A stretch of 64,000 nt of DNA from Amaurobius ferox (taxonomy: Eukaryota > Arthropoda > Arachnida > Araneae > Amaurobiidae), in NCBI GenBank assembly GCA_951213105.1, contig OX578136.1, forward strand, positions 72,522,730 through 72,586,729, given 5' to 3'. Under the pieces are notes generated by a model. That model was not told where the DNA came from. It did no database searches and was given only the letters and a program-made list of their open reading frames with translations. The translations under genes and the position numbers were made by a program. Positions 46,376-57,838 of the stretch are shown here, one piece after another (within the stretch, counting starts at the first letter, position 1; each line of letters opens with the position of its first letter).

Positions 46376-49145
46376 CAACTAACTAGCAGCATACCCGTTC
46401 TTCGTACGGAGTATATAATATAAAGAAACTTGAAATTCATAATCATGCCCAAATTCTTATAGTATACTAAATGACATGTTTAATCAAAATATTCTGTTAA
46501 AATATTTAATATAATGCTCCTAAAAAGAAGTTTAAGAATCTCTGTTCTCGCTATATAAAATTATCTTCATGGACATATCTGAAGAATAAAACATCTTGGA
46601 CCCCTTATGTAAGCAAATATAAAAAAAAATATGGAATTGAATCAATATATGCAAAATAAAAGCGTTAAAATTGTATGGGATCCGTACTAATTATATACGC
46701 GAATATTAGAAAATATAACCTGTATTAGTAGATTACATGTATAAATTGAAAATACCAATAAACCCGTAATCTTTAAATCTGAAGACAGTCATTTATTCCA
46801 ATATATGTCAAAATTAAAGGGCTAAAATTATATGGGAAGATATACACGTACTACTTATAATGTCCGATTATTAGAAGACGATTACCCGTTTTGCAATATG
46901 AGTCACAAATGTTTTTTGGTAAAATACAACAGACGACGTAATAAATTGAATATATAATTAATCCCCGTAATCTTCATACCAGAAGACTGTACTTGATTCC
47001 AATATATATGCCAATATATGTCAAAATATATGCCAATATACCTGTACTACTTATATTCTCGTAGGTTAGAAGATATACCCGTGCATTCCTAGAAGATTAC
47101 TCGTACAACGTACAATATGCGTGTGTCAGCAATTTTTGCCGCAATAAAACAATGGTGTAATAACTTAAAAATATCAATAATCCCTGAATCAATAATTCCG
47201 GAAAATATCAATAATAATAATGTTTAATCCTGAAGAGTATAATTGATATTATCCAGTCCAAAATGAAATGGAAATGAAATTTATTTTATATACATATCTT
47301 CATTATTCAAATCGGAAAGGATTTAATAAAAATCGTCTGCCGCATAAACACATTGGATTTAAATCCGTTGCTAAGCGACATGATATCATTTGCTTCAAAT
47401 AAATTGGTAGAAAAAATATCGTCTAAATAGTTATATTTCTATTGAACATTTGGCGACAGTTTCGTCAAATTAGCGACATTTTAAAAAATCGCCAAATTTA
47501 TCGCCAAGTGGGACTATAGAACTGACAGTTCCACTTTGCGACAAATTGACGAAATATCATCACAATACTATCCCCTAACAAAAAAAAATTAATATCATTT
47601 ATGTAGCGCAATTTTATCAATTTTAAGATATTTTTATAGATTTGAAAACATTTTTATCAATTTGGTGACATTTTAAAAATTCGCTAAATGTATTACTAAG
47701 TAGGATGGTTGGTCTGACAGAGAAATGCTAACCAAACATCATTTCAGTACTCTCTTCTAACAAAACAAAAAAAAATTTCATTGATATGTAGAAGACCCAA
47801 GCCACACGACCAACCCGAAGGTTTATGGCAGCTGTTTGTGTGTCGTTTATATCAATTTGGCGACATTTCCGTCAATCTGGCAAAGTTTAAGAAAAGTTGT
47901 CAAATTAGCGATATCCCTCCAAATTCGTAGCTTTGAATTTGCAGATCTGAATGAAACATTCTTATCCCGTTTCAATATACTAAATGAAAACACTACAATT
48001 GTATTAGAACATATACCCGCTCTACTCTTTTTCTGTTTCAACGATCGGCTATATGAATTTATTGGCTAAACACAATATATGAGTTTAGTAGCTACATACG
48101 ATATAAGCTCGAAAACTCTTTGCCAAAATAAATGAAATTGATGTACGCAGTCAGCAATTAATATAATTAAAAGAAAAATCAAACCGTCTATTTATAAGAT
48201 ATACTTTTATATCCATTTATCCATTTATTTATTATTTAAATCGAAAAAAAATAATAAAAACATTAACAAACACATTTAATTTAATTGCGATGCCGAGCAA
48301 CATGATATATCCTCCTAAAATGTTAAAATTTATTAACCACTAACAGCACACCCGTTATTCGTACGGAGTGTATAATTTAAAGAAACTTAAAGTTCGCAAT
48401 CATGTGCAAATTCTGTTAAAATATTAAATTTATTGCTCCTAAAGAGAAGTTTAAGAATATATGTTCTCACTATGCAAAATTATCTTCACGATCAGATCTG
48501 AAGAATAAAACATCCTGCCCCCTTTTGTAAGCAAATTTACAGAAGAAAAAATAGGAATTGAATGAATATATGCAACCCCGTACTAATTATATTGTCGCAG
48601 ATCAGAAAATATGCCAATGTGTTAGTAGAAGATTACCCGTATTACAATATGCGTCTCAAAAATATTTGCCAAAATAAAAGAGATGACGTAATAAATTGAA
48701 AACATCAATAATATCCGTACTCTTTATACCAGAAGGTCGTAATTGATTCCAATATATGCCAATATATATCAAAATATATGTCAATATACCTGTACTACTT
48801 ATATTCTCGTAGATTAAAAGATATACACGTGTATTTGTAGAAGATTCGTACAACATACAATATATGAGTTTAAACAATTTTTGTCATAATAAAATAATTG
48901 CATAATAACTTGAAAATATCAATAATCCTTGAATCAATAATCCCCGAAAATATAAATAATAATAATTTTTAAACCTGACGACCGTAATTGATATTATCCA
49001 GTCAAAAAAGCTATAAGAAAAATCAAATCGTTCTTTTCTAAAATATATTTTTAAATCCATTTATTTATTATTCAAATCGAAAAAATAATTATTAAAATTA
49101 ACAGACAGATTTAATTTAATTGCGTTTCTGAGTAACATGATATAA
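46376..49145 (+). repeat. degenerate long direct repeats, about 1.96 kb apart
   Basis: ACTAGCAGCATACCCGTTCT at 46,381 recurs as ACTAACAGCACACCCGTTAT at about 48,338. From there the two tracts stay similar for about 0.8-0.9 kb (TTCGTACGGAGT, AAACTT, AAGAATAAAACATC, AGAAGATTACCCGT, GATATTATCCAGTC). A shared end block (ATTATTCAAATCG, ATTTAATTTAATTGCG, AACATGATAT) appears near 47,310, 48,230 and 49,070. Between them, 47,440-48,060 holds TTTGGCGACATTT/CGCCAAATT motifs also found in the 0.94-kb family. Class unknown. Confidence 0.7.
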
Positions 49146-49456
49146 GATAGAATCTTATAACATGTTAAATATGTCATGTCTTATAACATAAACTGCGAAA
49201 TTAAATAACGATTTTGATTTCTCTATACTTCTCATTGTTCCGTAAAAGCTTGTTTTAAATAACCCATGAACCATGTAGATAGATTTCCCCTTTAAATCAT
49301 GTTTCAAACAATTCATGTTTTCAGAAAGTGACTAATTAACGCAAAAAATCTCCCATAAAACTCAGAGATTAAATTTTAATTCACTTTCAAACGATTTTCA
49401 AGCTTTTCGTTTGGATAAACCACGGAGTTAGGGAGTAGAACTCCTAGGAAAAAGTT

Positions 49457-49792
49457 CCGTTTTTCATTAATATCTCGACAACCCCAGGTCTTAGAAACTC
49501 GAAACTTGGACAAAATTTATGGGGGGATATTTCAAGGCTATTCACCAAATTTCATTAAATTCGGTTCAGCCGTTTTTCCGTGATGATGAGACAAACGAAA
49601 ATTTCGTTTTTTACTAATATCTCGAGAACCACTGGTCGTAGAAACTCAAAACACGGATATAATTTTAAGTGGGGCTATTTCTGGGCTACCCACAAAATTT
49701 CATCAAATTCGGTTCAGCCGTTCTCCCGTGATGGTGTGACAAACAGACAGACAGACAGACAGACAGATTTTCATTTTTATTTATATAGACTT
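49457..49792 (+). repeat. tandem 145-bp units and GACA microsatellite
   Basis: Two units (about 49,457-49,600 and 49,601-49,740), each running TTTTTNANTAATATCTCGA, TAGAAACTCNAAAC and AATTCGGTTCAGCCGTT. They are followed by (CAGA)n at 49,743-49,767 and TTTTATTTATATAGAC. Wording of this kind (CGGTTCAGCCGTT then CAGA repeats) is widespread at the ends of arthropod transposable elements. Here it may close the repeat that begins near 46,376. Confidence 0.7.
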
Positions 49793-50371
49793 CAAAAGAC
49801 AGGAGATCTAATTGTTTTAAACGTATCAGTGAATGCTATAGAAAATAAGAAGTTTATACAAAAAAATAATGGAAACAATCGGTTTCAGAAACTAATTTCG
49901 TACACCTGAAATCAAATAAATTTCGATCAGACTACTAAAAATAATTCCAACCAATGAAACTTGAATTAAGAGTAATATAACAAACCCGAAGAAGTCCCCA
50001 ATTTTGGAAGCTATATGAGCTAACCTTATCCAATAATTTGCACTCGATCAAACTGCATTAAAATTACAAGTAAATAAATGTGGAATTAAGTAAGTAACCT
50101 GTTAGAAATGTTATCAGAGTCGAAATAAATAAAAATTCCTACTGAAAATCTAGTTCAGATAAAGTGTAGGTAAGGAGAAAACGCTTTTAAGAGAGCTGCA
50201 ATAACTTTATAAACTACATTCAAATAACATGCTGTTGTAAATGCTTATCGTAACTACCACTCTCTTGTCGATTTGTCGAAACTGCGCATAGATGGCGCTG
50301 CTTCTTTTCGTCTTCGGTCAAGCTTAAGTGTAGTTGTCATATGGATGGAATCGATATGTACTGTACATGTG
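49793..50371. other. no gene seen
   Basis: Unassigned, mostly AT-rich. The GC-richer strip at 50,270-50,360 has no domain. Confidence 0.4.
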
Positions 50372-50491
50372 TCTGTGTTGATGTTTTGTGATGTGTTGAT
50401 GTTTTGTGATGTGTTGATGTTCTGTAATATGTCGATATTCCGTAATGTGTTGATGTTCTATAATAAGTTGATGTCCTGTAATGTGTTATGA
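50372..50491 (+). repeat. 18-bp minisatellite
   Basis: About 6.5 degenerate copies of GATGTTTTGTGATGTGTT. Since 18 is a multiple of 3, it yields a VLMFCD-repeat ORF, which I do not consider a gene. It lies 24 bp outside the Gypsy element's target duplication. Confidence 0.85.
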
Positions 50492-50519
50492 TTGTTATTA
50501 AAAATGTGTGTATAGTAAC

Positions 50520-51406
50520 TGTGCCGATTATTAATTTTGTTGATTAAAATTAATATTGTCAAAAATGCATTTTACATTAAATTAATTATTTATTAGTATA
50601 TTAATTATACATGTAATCTGTTATAAAACTTACTGCTGTGTACATTGCGTTGGTGGCCGCAAAACCCACCTATTTCTGTGCTTAACGGGATACTAAGTTA
50701 ACAAACTAAAAATTAAGGTTAATAGTAAAGGAACAAACATTTATTTATCACATACTCAATTTACACTCTTTAGTTTTACAAATTAAATAAATATCACAAT
50801 AGTGGAATACAATCTCAATGGTAGTTCGGGGGGGTGTAATGCCAGATGAATTGATATTTGGTTGGAGCACGTGGGATGCATTAATTAGCTTTTCCTTAAA
50901 AACACAAATTTAGACAAAGAGGTTATCCTCATATAGTTTAATTGTACGGTACCTGATCTTCTTTCATATTACTTGGGTAACACCGATGCTTTGTCACACT
51001 TTACACTTGCAATACCAGATGAACATGAGCTCTCCTTCGAATTCCTATATCAGAGACGCACACACAACTCTACGGTCGCTTTTTCTTGACTAGTCTAACT
51101 CCAACAGCCTGCCTTGACCAATTCTGACTCCCACTTCGAGCAACTCTCACTTATATCCCTTTTTCGGTCGGCGGTCCACGTGCTGAAATGTAGAGCTGAG
51201 GGCTAATCCGTAGACATGGCGTCGCCGTCTCGCTTGCCGCCAAACGGCTTAGCGTGGTATGTAAACATGGGCGTGGTATGTAAAATATGGGGCCACCTGT
51301 ATATTATCGCCCATCTGCTTAGCGTGGGGATAATCCGCCCGCATTCCTGGTTCCATTATTTTTTAATCCTTCCAAATATTTATTACTTTACATTTCTGGC
51401 ATTACA
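50520..51406 (-). repeat. 3' LTR of the Gypsy element
   Basis: 887 bp, flanking the 3' side of the minus-strand element. It is identical to the 5' LTR except for a missing TGG-type triplet near 50,870 and about two substitutions (near 51,284 and 51,331). It contains a minus-strand TATA-like ATATAA (51,151-51,156) and AATAAA-type signals near 50,740. ORFs on the opposite strand are incidental. Confidence 0.96.
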
Positions 51407-51426
51407 TTCTCACCCCCCCCCCCCCC
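51407..51426 (-). promoter_or_regulatory. polypurine tract
   Basis: Directly before the 3' LTR, the minus strand reads a run of about 14 G followed by TGAGAA. Purine runs here prime plus-strand DNA synthesis in LTR elements. The nearly pure G run is unusual (mixed A/G is typical), and its exact length may be unreliable in the assembly. Confidence 0.75.
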
Positions 51427-52089
51427 GCGAAAAAAAAATCCAAAAGTTACTCTCCCACAGTTTCACCCCAGTGGTAAGAAATTAAGTTCACAATGGTTCC
51501 TCGCAAACACATAAGTTCATCCATCGTGAGAAAGGCTGAGTTCCACTTTTTAGCCTCGTACAACTCATAGCTTTGATAGTTCTTTGTAGTTTCTTGATAG
51601 TTCCCTGTCAAGTTAGTCCATTATTCATAATTGACATAATGTACCATAAATTACATGAGGATTACCAGCATTCACATTATTATTAAATTGTAAATTTTGA
51701 TATATATTATTTGCAATGCATAATTTTCATTTCTCCTTTTACATAATTATTTACATACGACATATCATTACATAACAGCATTCATTACTTTATTATTATT
51801 ATACATTTTCTTGTTATCATTTCATTTTGTAACATATTGTAGTAGTGCAACTATCAACTTCCGATTCTTGGTTATGGTTGAATTCCATACCACCATATTA
51901 TTTATAAATTACTTTGTTATTTCACTTTTTTTTTTTTTTTTGAACTTGCCATATATGTAATGTCAGAAATACATAACATACTTTTTGAAATATACTTATA
52001 TCCACAATTTAAAACATAAAAACATATACATATACACTCAATTATCACTTTCTATTTATGACATTAATTACAAACTTTTTACATATTTT
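51427..52089 (-). other. 3' untranslated region of the Gypsy element
   Basis: About 660 bp between the pol stop and the purine tract, AT-rich, without an ORF of note. There is no envelope-like coding region. Confidence 0.75.
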
Positions 52090-53853
52090 TCATATTCTTT
52101 GTTTTATGAAATTACTATTTACAACAATTCGAGGGCGAAAATTATACCCTCTGGCATTATAACAAACCTCATCATCATTTCTATTATTTTCATAGTTTAA
52201 TTGCTTTTCTTTAGTGACCTTCCCTTCCTTAATTTGACTTTGATCATTATTTCTAATCACTTTCTCATTTTGATTTTTTTCTTTGTCCTGTGTGTGTGTG
52301 TGGTTTGATTCGCTTTCGTCACTATCTTTCAAATATTGTTTTCGCTCCGCTGCCATGTATAGTTTATTTATGTGCACTTTATAAGTTTTATTTTCATCAC
52401 TTTTAAGACATATTATAACATTATTATTTCGGACTAATTTCGTAATTCTAAATGGTCCATCATATCGATCCTCTAATACCCTTGGTTTTAGGAACTTTTT
52501 TAGGTACACTGTCGCTCCTATAAATATATCGTTTTTTCTCACTATTTTATATTTCTTTATTTGTTTGTCATTTATCAGCTTTTGTTGTTCCGATGCGTCT
52601 TTCACGACTTTATCTATATTTTTTAAATGCTGTGCCACATAATTTTTATAATTATTTACATCACTATACATTATATCTATTTCTTCCTTACTTGGTATGT
52701 TTGTTTGTTTAATATTTTCAAATGGCAATGATAAATCTCTAAGATAGAACAGGAATGAAGGCTCAAATCCTGTATTACTGTTAATAGTGTTATTCACATA
52801 AAACTTAAACCATTTTAAAGATTCATCCCATTCAAACGTAGTCTTTGACAAACACATTATACATTGTTTCATGTCTCTGTGTATTCTTTCACAACGACCT
52901 AAAGAACTTGGGAAATAAACCGAACTGTATCGCCTTTCAATATTTAATGCATTTGTAAAATCTATGTATTCTTTACTTTTAAAAATTTGAGCATTATCGC
53001 TTTGAATAATAATTGGAACTCCATAAGTTGTCACGAAGTTTGTTAGCTTATTCACTATTGTTTTAGCAGTAATGTCTCTGACTGCATAGGCCTCAAAGTA
53101 TCGTGAAAACATGTCTACAATTGTAATTACAAAATTATTTCCTCCATTACTGCGCGGTAGTTTTCCTACGCAATCCAGTTGTAAATATATTCCTGGTTTT
53201 AATATTTCTGGCATAGCCTGAAGTCTGGCTGGTGGTATATTTTTGTGTTTTACTAATAAGCATTGATTACAAGACTTACAAAAATTTTCCACGTCTTGGA
53301 AAGCCCCTATCCAAAAATATTTTCTTGAAAGTAATTGGTATGTCTTTTTTACTCCGAAATGAGGGAAATGTGCTATCTCTATTATCTTTCCCTTTAGCGA
53401 GTGCGGTATTACAATCTTATTCTCATTTATTTTCCTATACGTTTGTCTTTTATTTTCCTTCTTTACCATTAACAGTTTATTTTGGCTATCAATGTAGTAT
53501 ACCTTGTTATTGTGATATCGGTTTCTTCCTTTTTGTAATTCCTCTCTAATTTTACTTAATTTTTCATCTACCATTTGTTGCTCTAATATTTTCTCCACAT
53601 TTATTTCATCATTTTTAATTAAAGTATTTACATATTTGATTTGGTTATCATTGTCAAATACATATCTCGAGCAATAATCACTTGCGTTATTTTCACCTTT
53701 TTGATATTTGAATTTAAAATCATACTGACTTATGTCAATTAGCCACCTCGATATGATATTTGGCATTTTATCTAATTTTATGTGGTACATAAGGGATTTT
53801 GCGTCACTCAGCAAGGTGAAACTCCTTCCGAACAGATATTCTCTGAAGTGTTG

Positions 53854-53856
53854 TTA
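53854..53856 (-). other. in-frame TAA within RNase H
   Basis: The only stop in the pol frame between the protease and the natural end. It falls between LLAIHAS and QHFREYLFGRSF, inside conserved RNase H sequence where Gypsy elements normally read through without a break. So it is a disabling point mutation or an assembly error, not a domain boundary. Confidence 0.9.
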
Positions 53857-55591
53857 GGATGCGTGTATAGCTAGCAATTCTAGCTTTATTGCAGGATAAC
53901 GCTTCTCTGCCGGGTTCACAGGTCTTGAATAAAATTCAATAACATGATCGACTCCATTTACCCTTTGCATCAAAATACTACTAATTCCCTTACCTGAGCC
54001 ATCCGTAGTTAAGACAAACGGGTTTACTTCATCAGGCTGTCTTACAACTGGTTCTTTAAAAATTGCATTTTTTAATTTTTCAAAAGCTTTTCTACATTCA
54101 TTATTCCACTCGAACCTAACATTCTTTTTTGTCAAATTTACCAACGGTTCTGCAATTTGTGCATAATTTTTTATCAGACCTCTAAAATAGTTTGTTGTCC
54201 CAAGAAAGCTTTTTACTTGTTTAACCGTTTGGGGTTGTTTGAAATTTTGCACTTTTGCACAGTTTTTTATTGATGGGCTTATACCATTCGCATTTACTTT
54301 ATATCCTAAAAATTCAATTTGCGATTTGCATATCTGTAACTTCGCCGGGTCGAGTGTTAAATTATTTTCTTTCAATCTTTGGAAAACAATTTTGATTTTC
54401 TCTAACATTTCGTCGTTATTTTGTGCGCATATGACTAAGTCATCTAAGTAAAAGTATATTTTTAACTCTGATAGATCTCCTAACACTTTGTTCATTAAAA
54501 GTTGAAAATATGCTCCTGAGTTTTTAAGACCAAACGGAATTCTTTTAGGATTAAAATTTCCCATAAAAGTTGTGAACGTTAAGGCCTTTCTATCTTGTTT
54601 TCTTAGTTCGATCTGAAAAAACGCCGCCTTCAAATCCATAACTGTATAAATTTTACTACCAGCGATATTTTGTAATATATCCTTCACCTTTGGTAAGTTT
54701 ATTGGCAAAAGTGGTAAATACGCGTTTATGGCCCTATAATCAATAGCAAGTCTATATTTAGGTTCTTCATTTGGTTTACTTGGTTTCTTTACAAGAATAA
54801 TGGGACTAGCGTACGTGCTTTGTGAACTTTCAATAATGTCATTTTCCAATAATTCCCTAATTTCTTTTTGCGCAATTTCTCGTACTGCTCTCGGAATTGG
54901 GTATGGTCGACTCTGAATAGGATAATTGTGCATAAGTTCGATTTTCGGTACTATTGCTGATGTTTTACCTAGGGTAGCATATGACTTTGAAAAAACCTCT
55001 GTATTGGTCATCATTAATGCAATAACTTTATTTCTATCTTCCTTATTTAAGTGCTGTACTTGAAAATCGTCTGGAGATATTTCTTTCTTTCTTAATTCCC
55101 GAATTTGTTGATAATCTGTTTTATTTAAATTTTGAATATTATTAATTTCTAACGTGGGTTTAATGCTTTTATTTTGTGTATCAACAATTTCGATTTGTTC
55201 TGTTATTATACCCACGTTCATATTTTTATTAAGTGTAATTTGGCAATTTTTTTCATTGTATAACAACATTCTAATCTTATTTTTATTTTCTATACTTTGG
55301 ATCGCTTCATCCGTGATTAATGTTCTTGCCATTTTTATTGGAGAAAATAAAACATCCTGTCCCTCATTTAATTCCTGTGACAAAATCAATTGGACTATTT
55401 CTGACTCCCCTGGCTTTAATGTTATTTTTCTTTTCAATTTAGCGAAAATCTGCTTTTCCTCTTTCTTTTTAACATTCTTATTCTTATTACTTTCATTAGA
55501 ACTTGGTAACCATTCTTCATCATTTACATTATCGCGAGTGCTACAATTTTGCATATTAGAGTTTTTTCTATCGTTATCGCTTTCATTATCC

Positions 55592-55754
55592 TCGCTTATT
55601 CTACCTTCATTCTCATTATTGAATTCATTACAACAATTATTTATTTCCTCATATTCGTCGTCATCATTATCATCGCTTATTCTATCTTCATTCTCATTAT
55701 TGGATTCATTATAACAACTATTTATTTCCTCATATTCGTCGTCATCAGTATTAT
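55592..55754 (-). repeat. 81-bp tandem duplication in the pol spacer
   Basis: Two 81-bp units encode DDDEYEEIN(S/N)C(Y/C)NE followed by NNENE-type residues, between protease and reverse transcriptase. The unit length keeps the frame. The region is strongly acidic and probably disordered. Confidence 0.9.
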
Positions 55755-56435
55755 AATTTTCATAATTACTATTATATCTATTTTCATCGCGAATTCCCTG
55801 GCTTTGTGGTTTTTGTTTTGAATTCTGTATTGGGTTTGTATTTTCACTTTTATACAATTTAATCGCAGTATTCCCAAATTGTACTTCGTTATCTTTTGTA
55901 TTTAAAATTGCTTTATGTGAGGATAAAAAGTCGTAGCCTAAAAGCATTTTATATTGCCCCTGAAAGTTCTGTTTTGTCACGAAAAAATAATTTTTGCATG
56001 CCTTTTCCCCAATTCTAAATGAAAATTGAATGCAATTTAAAAATTCTATATTTTCTTTAGTAAACGTCTGAAGTATTACTCTTCTGGTTATGTATTTTAT
56101 TTTTACATTTCTATTCTGTTTTAGTTTTTGAAATGTTTCCAAATCTATAATACTAACTTGAGCCCCACTATCAATTACACTTATTATTTTTATTCCTTTG
56201 CAATCTATTTCTACCATCGGTAATTGTGGGCTAGATACGTTTTCACATTCGCTTGAAAGGATACTTTTGGTATCGTATTTTGCTTTATCATTATTTTCAT
56301 AATATTGTCCTTTCTTCAAATTTGTATAGTTTTGCCAGTCATCTCCATTTTTGTTATTTCTATATGTTTGTGAACCGAATTTATTTATTTCTCTGGAATT
56401 TGTACGATTCGTTCCTTGGTCCCAAATTCCAGCTC

Positions 56436-57574
56436 TTAGTTTAAATTACTATTATTATTGTTTCTCTCATATGTGTTTGATCTTATATTTCTTCCGTTGC
56501 GCCCCCTAAAATTTCCTCTTATACTTTGCCTCTCTCTATTTTCTACGTTGGTTTCTAATTGATCGTAATAATTTCTTTGATCATTATTATTTCCTTGATA
56601 TTCCCTATTATTTCTATTATATCCTCCTCGTTCAAAATTTCTGAGATTTTCGTTTCTGTTTCCTCTGATATAATTTGTTTGCTCCAACCCATATTGCTGA
56701 TAATTCATTCGTTTGGGATTCCTTGCAAATGCAGTATTACACTCATTGTACCAGCAATCTGAGAAATAATGTCCATTTTTTCCGCACCCTATGCAAAAAA
56801 CAGCTCGTTCCATGGATTGATTTGGTATATTTTGCAATTTTAATTTATTAATTTCTAAAGTCAAATCTTGAACCTGTGTTGTAAGTAACATTTCTTTCAG
56901 TTCGTTATGTGATTCTTCTGGAGTCCTATCATTAAGAATTATTTCAAACAGTTCGGCATCTTTTATGGCCTCTTCAAACCGCTGCGGATCTTTTTTCTTC
57001 ACTTCAATTGCCAAATCAGGGCGTAATGCGCTAATGAATTTTCCCAACATTATTTTATTGGTTATTTTCTCTACCTCTCCATCTGTTGTATCCTTAAGGT
57101 TCAAAAATTTACGCGCTGCGTTTTTTATTTTTAGCACAAGCTCGTCCACTGACATATCAGGCGTTTGTTTTATTTTATTGAAAGCGTCCTGTTCTTGCGT
57201 TATCGTTATTCTGTTTGAAAATTTATTTATTAGTAATATTTTTATTTTATCAAACTCCTTTTTTTTTGTAATTCAGGGTTTTGAATTAAAAACTGCATAG
57301 CCTTATCTTTTAATCTGGTTTTAATGATAGCCACTTTATGCTCTTCCTTCCAACTTGCTAACTCCGCTAATTCATCAAATTGTTTTATAAAGAAATTTAT
57401 ATCTTCCTCCTTACTCCCACTAAATAATGGCAGGATCTGCATTACTGGAATATCCATATTTTTATTATTTCTGTCCAATTTACTATAATTTTTATTTGAT
57501 ATTTTTGAATCTTCTTTCAAACTTGAACTCCTTGTTATAATTGAACTTTTCACCACTTTTTTAACTGGTCCCAT
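56436..57574 (-). pseudogene. gag: Gypsy gag with CCHC knuckle, one frame break
   Basis: Gag structural protein, which packages element RNA. The ATG at 57,574 (MGPVKKVVKSS) opens 110 codons including the retrotransposon Gag fold (PVMQILPLFSGSKEEDINFF, LAELASWKEEHKVA). The frame fails near 57,255 at an A9 run. The remainder continues in another frame to 56,436 and contains a zinc knuckle CIGCGKNGHYFSDC (C-X2-C-X4-H-X4-C) at about 56,795-56,754, then an Arg/Asn/Gly-rich tail (RGGYNRNNREYQGNN). The two parts are one base out of register. The stop TAA at 56,436-56,438 overlaps the frameshift site. Confidence 0.93.
56439..56445 (-). promoter_or_regulatory. -1 ribosomal frameshift heptamer TTTAAAC
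   Basis: On the minus strand the last gag codons read AAT TTA AAC TAA, so T TTA AAC fits the X XXY YYZ slippery rule in the gag frame, with the gag stop next. Slipping back one base puts the ribosome in CTA AGA GCT, exactly the pol frame (56,439 and the pol Met at 56,319 differ by 120 bases). UUUAAAC is a known efficient slippery sequence in RNA viruses and retroelements. I did not identify a defined downstream stem or pseudoknot. Confidence 0.9.
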
Positions 57575-57838
57575 TCCTATATCCCATTTTTCTAATTATA
57601 CCTTCGATCTCATTTAGAAGAACCATTTTTTCCATTTCATTGATAAAACTTTACATAATCATACATATAACATAAGGAGAAATGAGAATTGCGCACAATA
57701 TTTTCACAATCATCTATGTCGCCACCAGTTGTCCAACCTTATCAATATTTATTTTTTATTATTATTATTCCTTTTATTTTTATTAATTTCATAAATCCTT
57801 ATTTTATTCCCGTTACTGCTAAAGTCACGAGCACCAAA
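57575..57838 (-). promoter_or_regulatory. primer-binding site and 5' leader
   Basis: Directly after the 5' LTR the minus strand reads TTTGGTGCTCGTGACTTTAG. TGG pairs with a tRNA CCA end, so the site is TGGTGCTCGTGAC from about 57,836. The tRNA is not identified; it is only loosely similar to arginine-tRNA sites used by some insect Gypsy elements. About 250 bp of leader separates it from the gag ATG. Confidence 0.75.

Larger units (their letters stand above)
52090..56439 (-). pseudogene. pol: Gypsy pol polyprotein (PR-RT-RH-IN), one in-frame stop
   Basis: A single minus-strand frame of about 1,449 codons, broken by one TAA at 53,854-53,856. Numbering from the Met at 56,319: aspartic protease with active-site Asp50 (VIDSGAQ) and LLGYDFL; an acidic Asn/Glu-rich spacer with a 27-residue tandem duplication; reverse transcriptase with the catalytic YLDD box at 624-627 and FLGYKVNANGI; RNase H with TTDGSGK (Asp773) and KLELLA (Glu814). 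After the stop the frame holds the RNase H end (LLSDAKSL), a zinc-binding region (AHFPHFGVKKT...CKSCNQC) and an integrase core. Numbered from the Met at 53,814, the core residues are Asp214, Asp273 and Glu309, the classic D,D-35-E spacing, followed by a C-terminal GPF-type module (YDGPFRITKL). Expression probably depends on -1 frameshifting from gag. Confidence 0.95.

Noticed and set aside
51216..51485. ORF repeated at 51.2 and 58.5 kb as a duplicated gene
   Set aside because: Both lie in the LTRs of the Gypsy element in antisense; the repetition is the LTR pair.
55154..55821. Plus-strand ORFs of 186 and 90 codons
   Set aside because: Shadows of the pol frame on the opposite strand, especially its duplicated acidic spacer.
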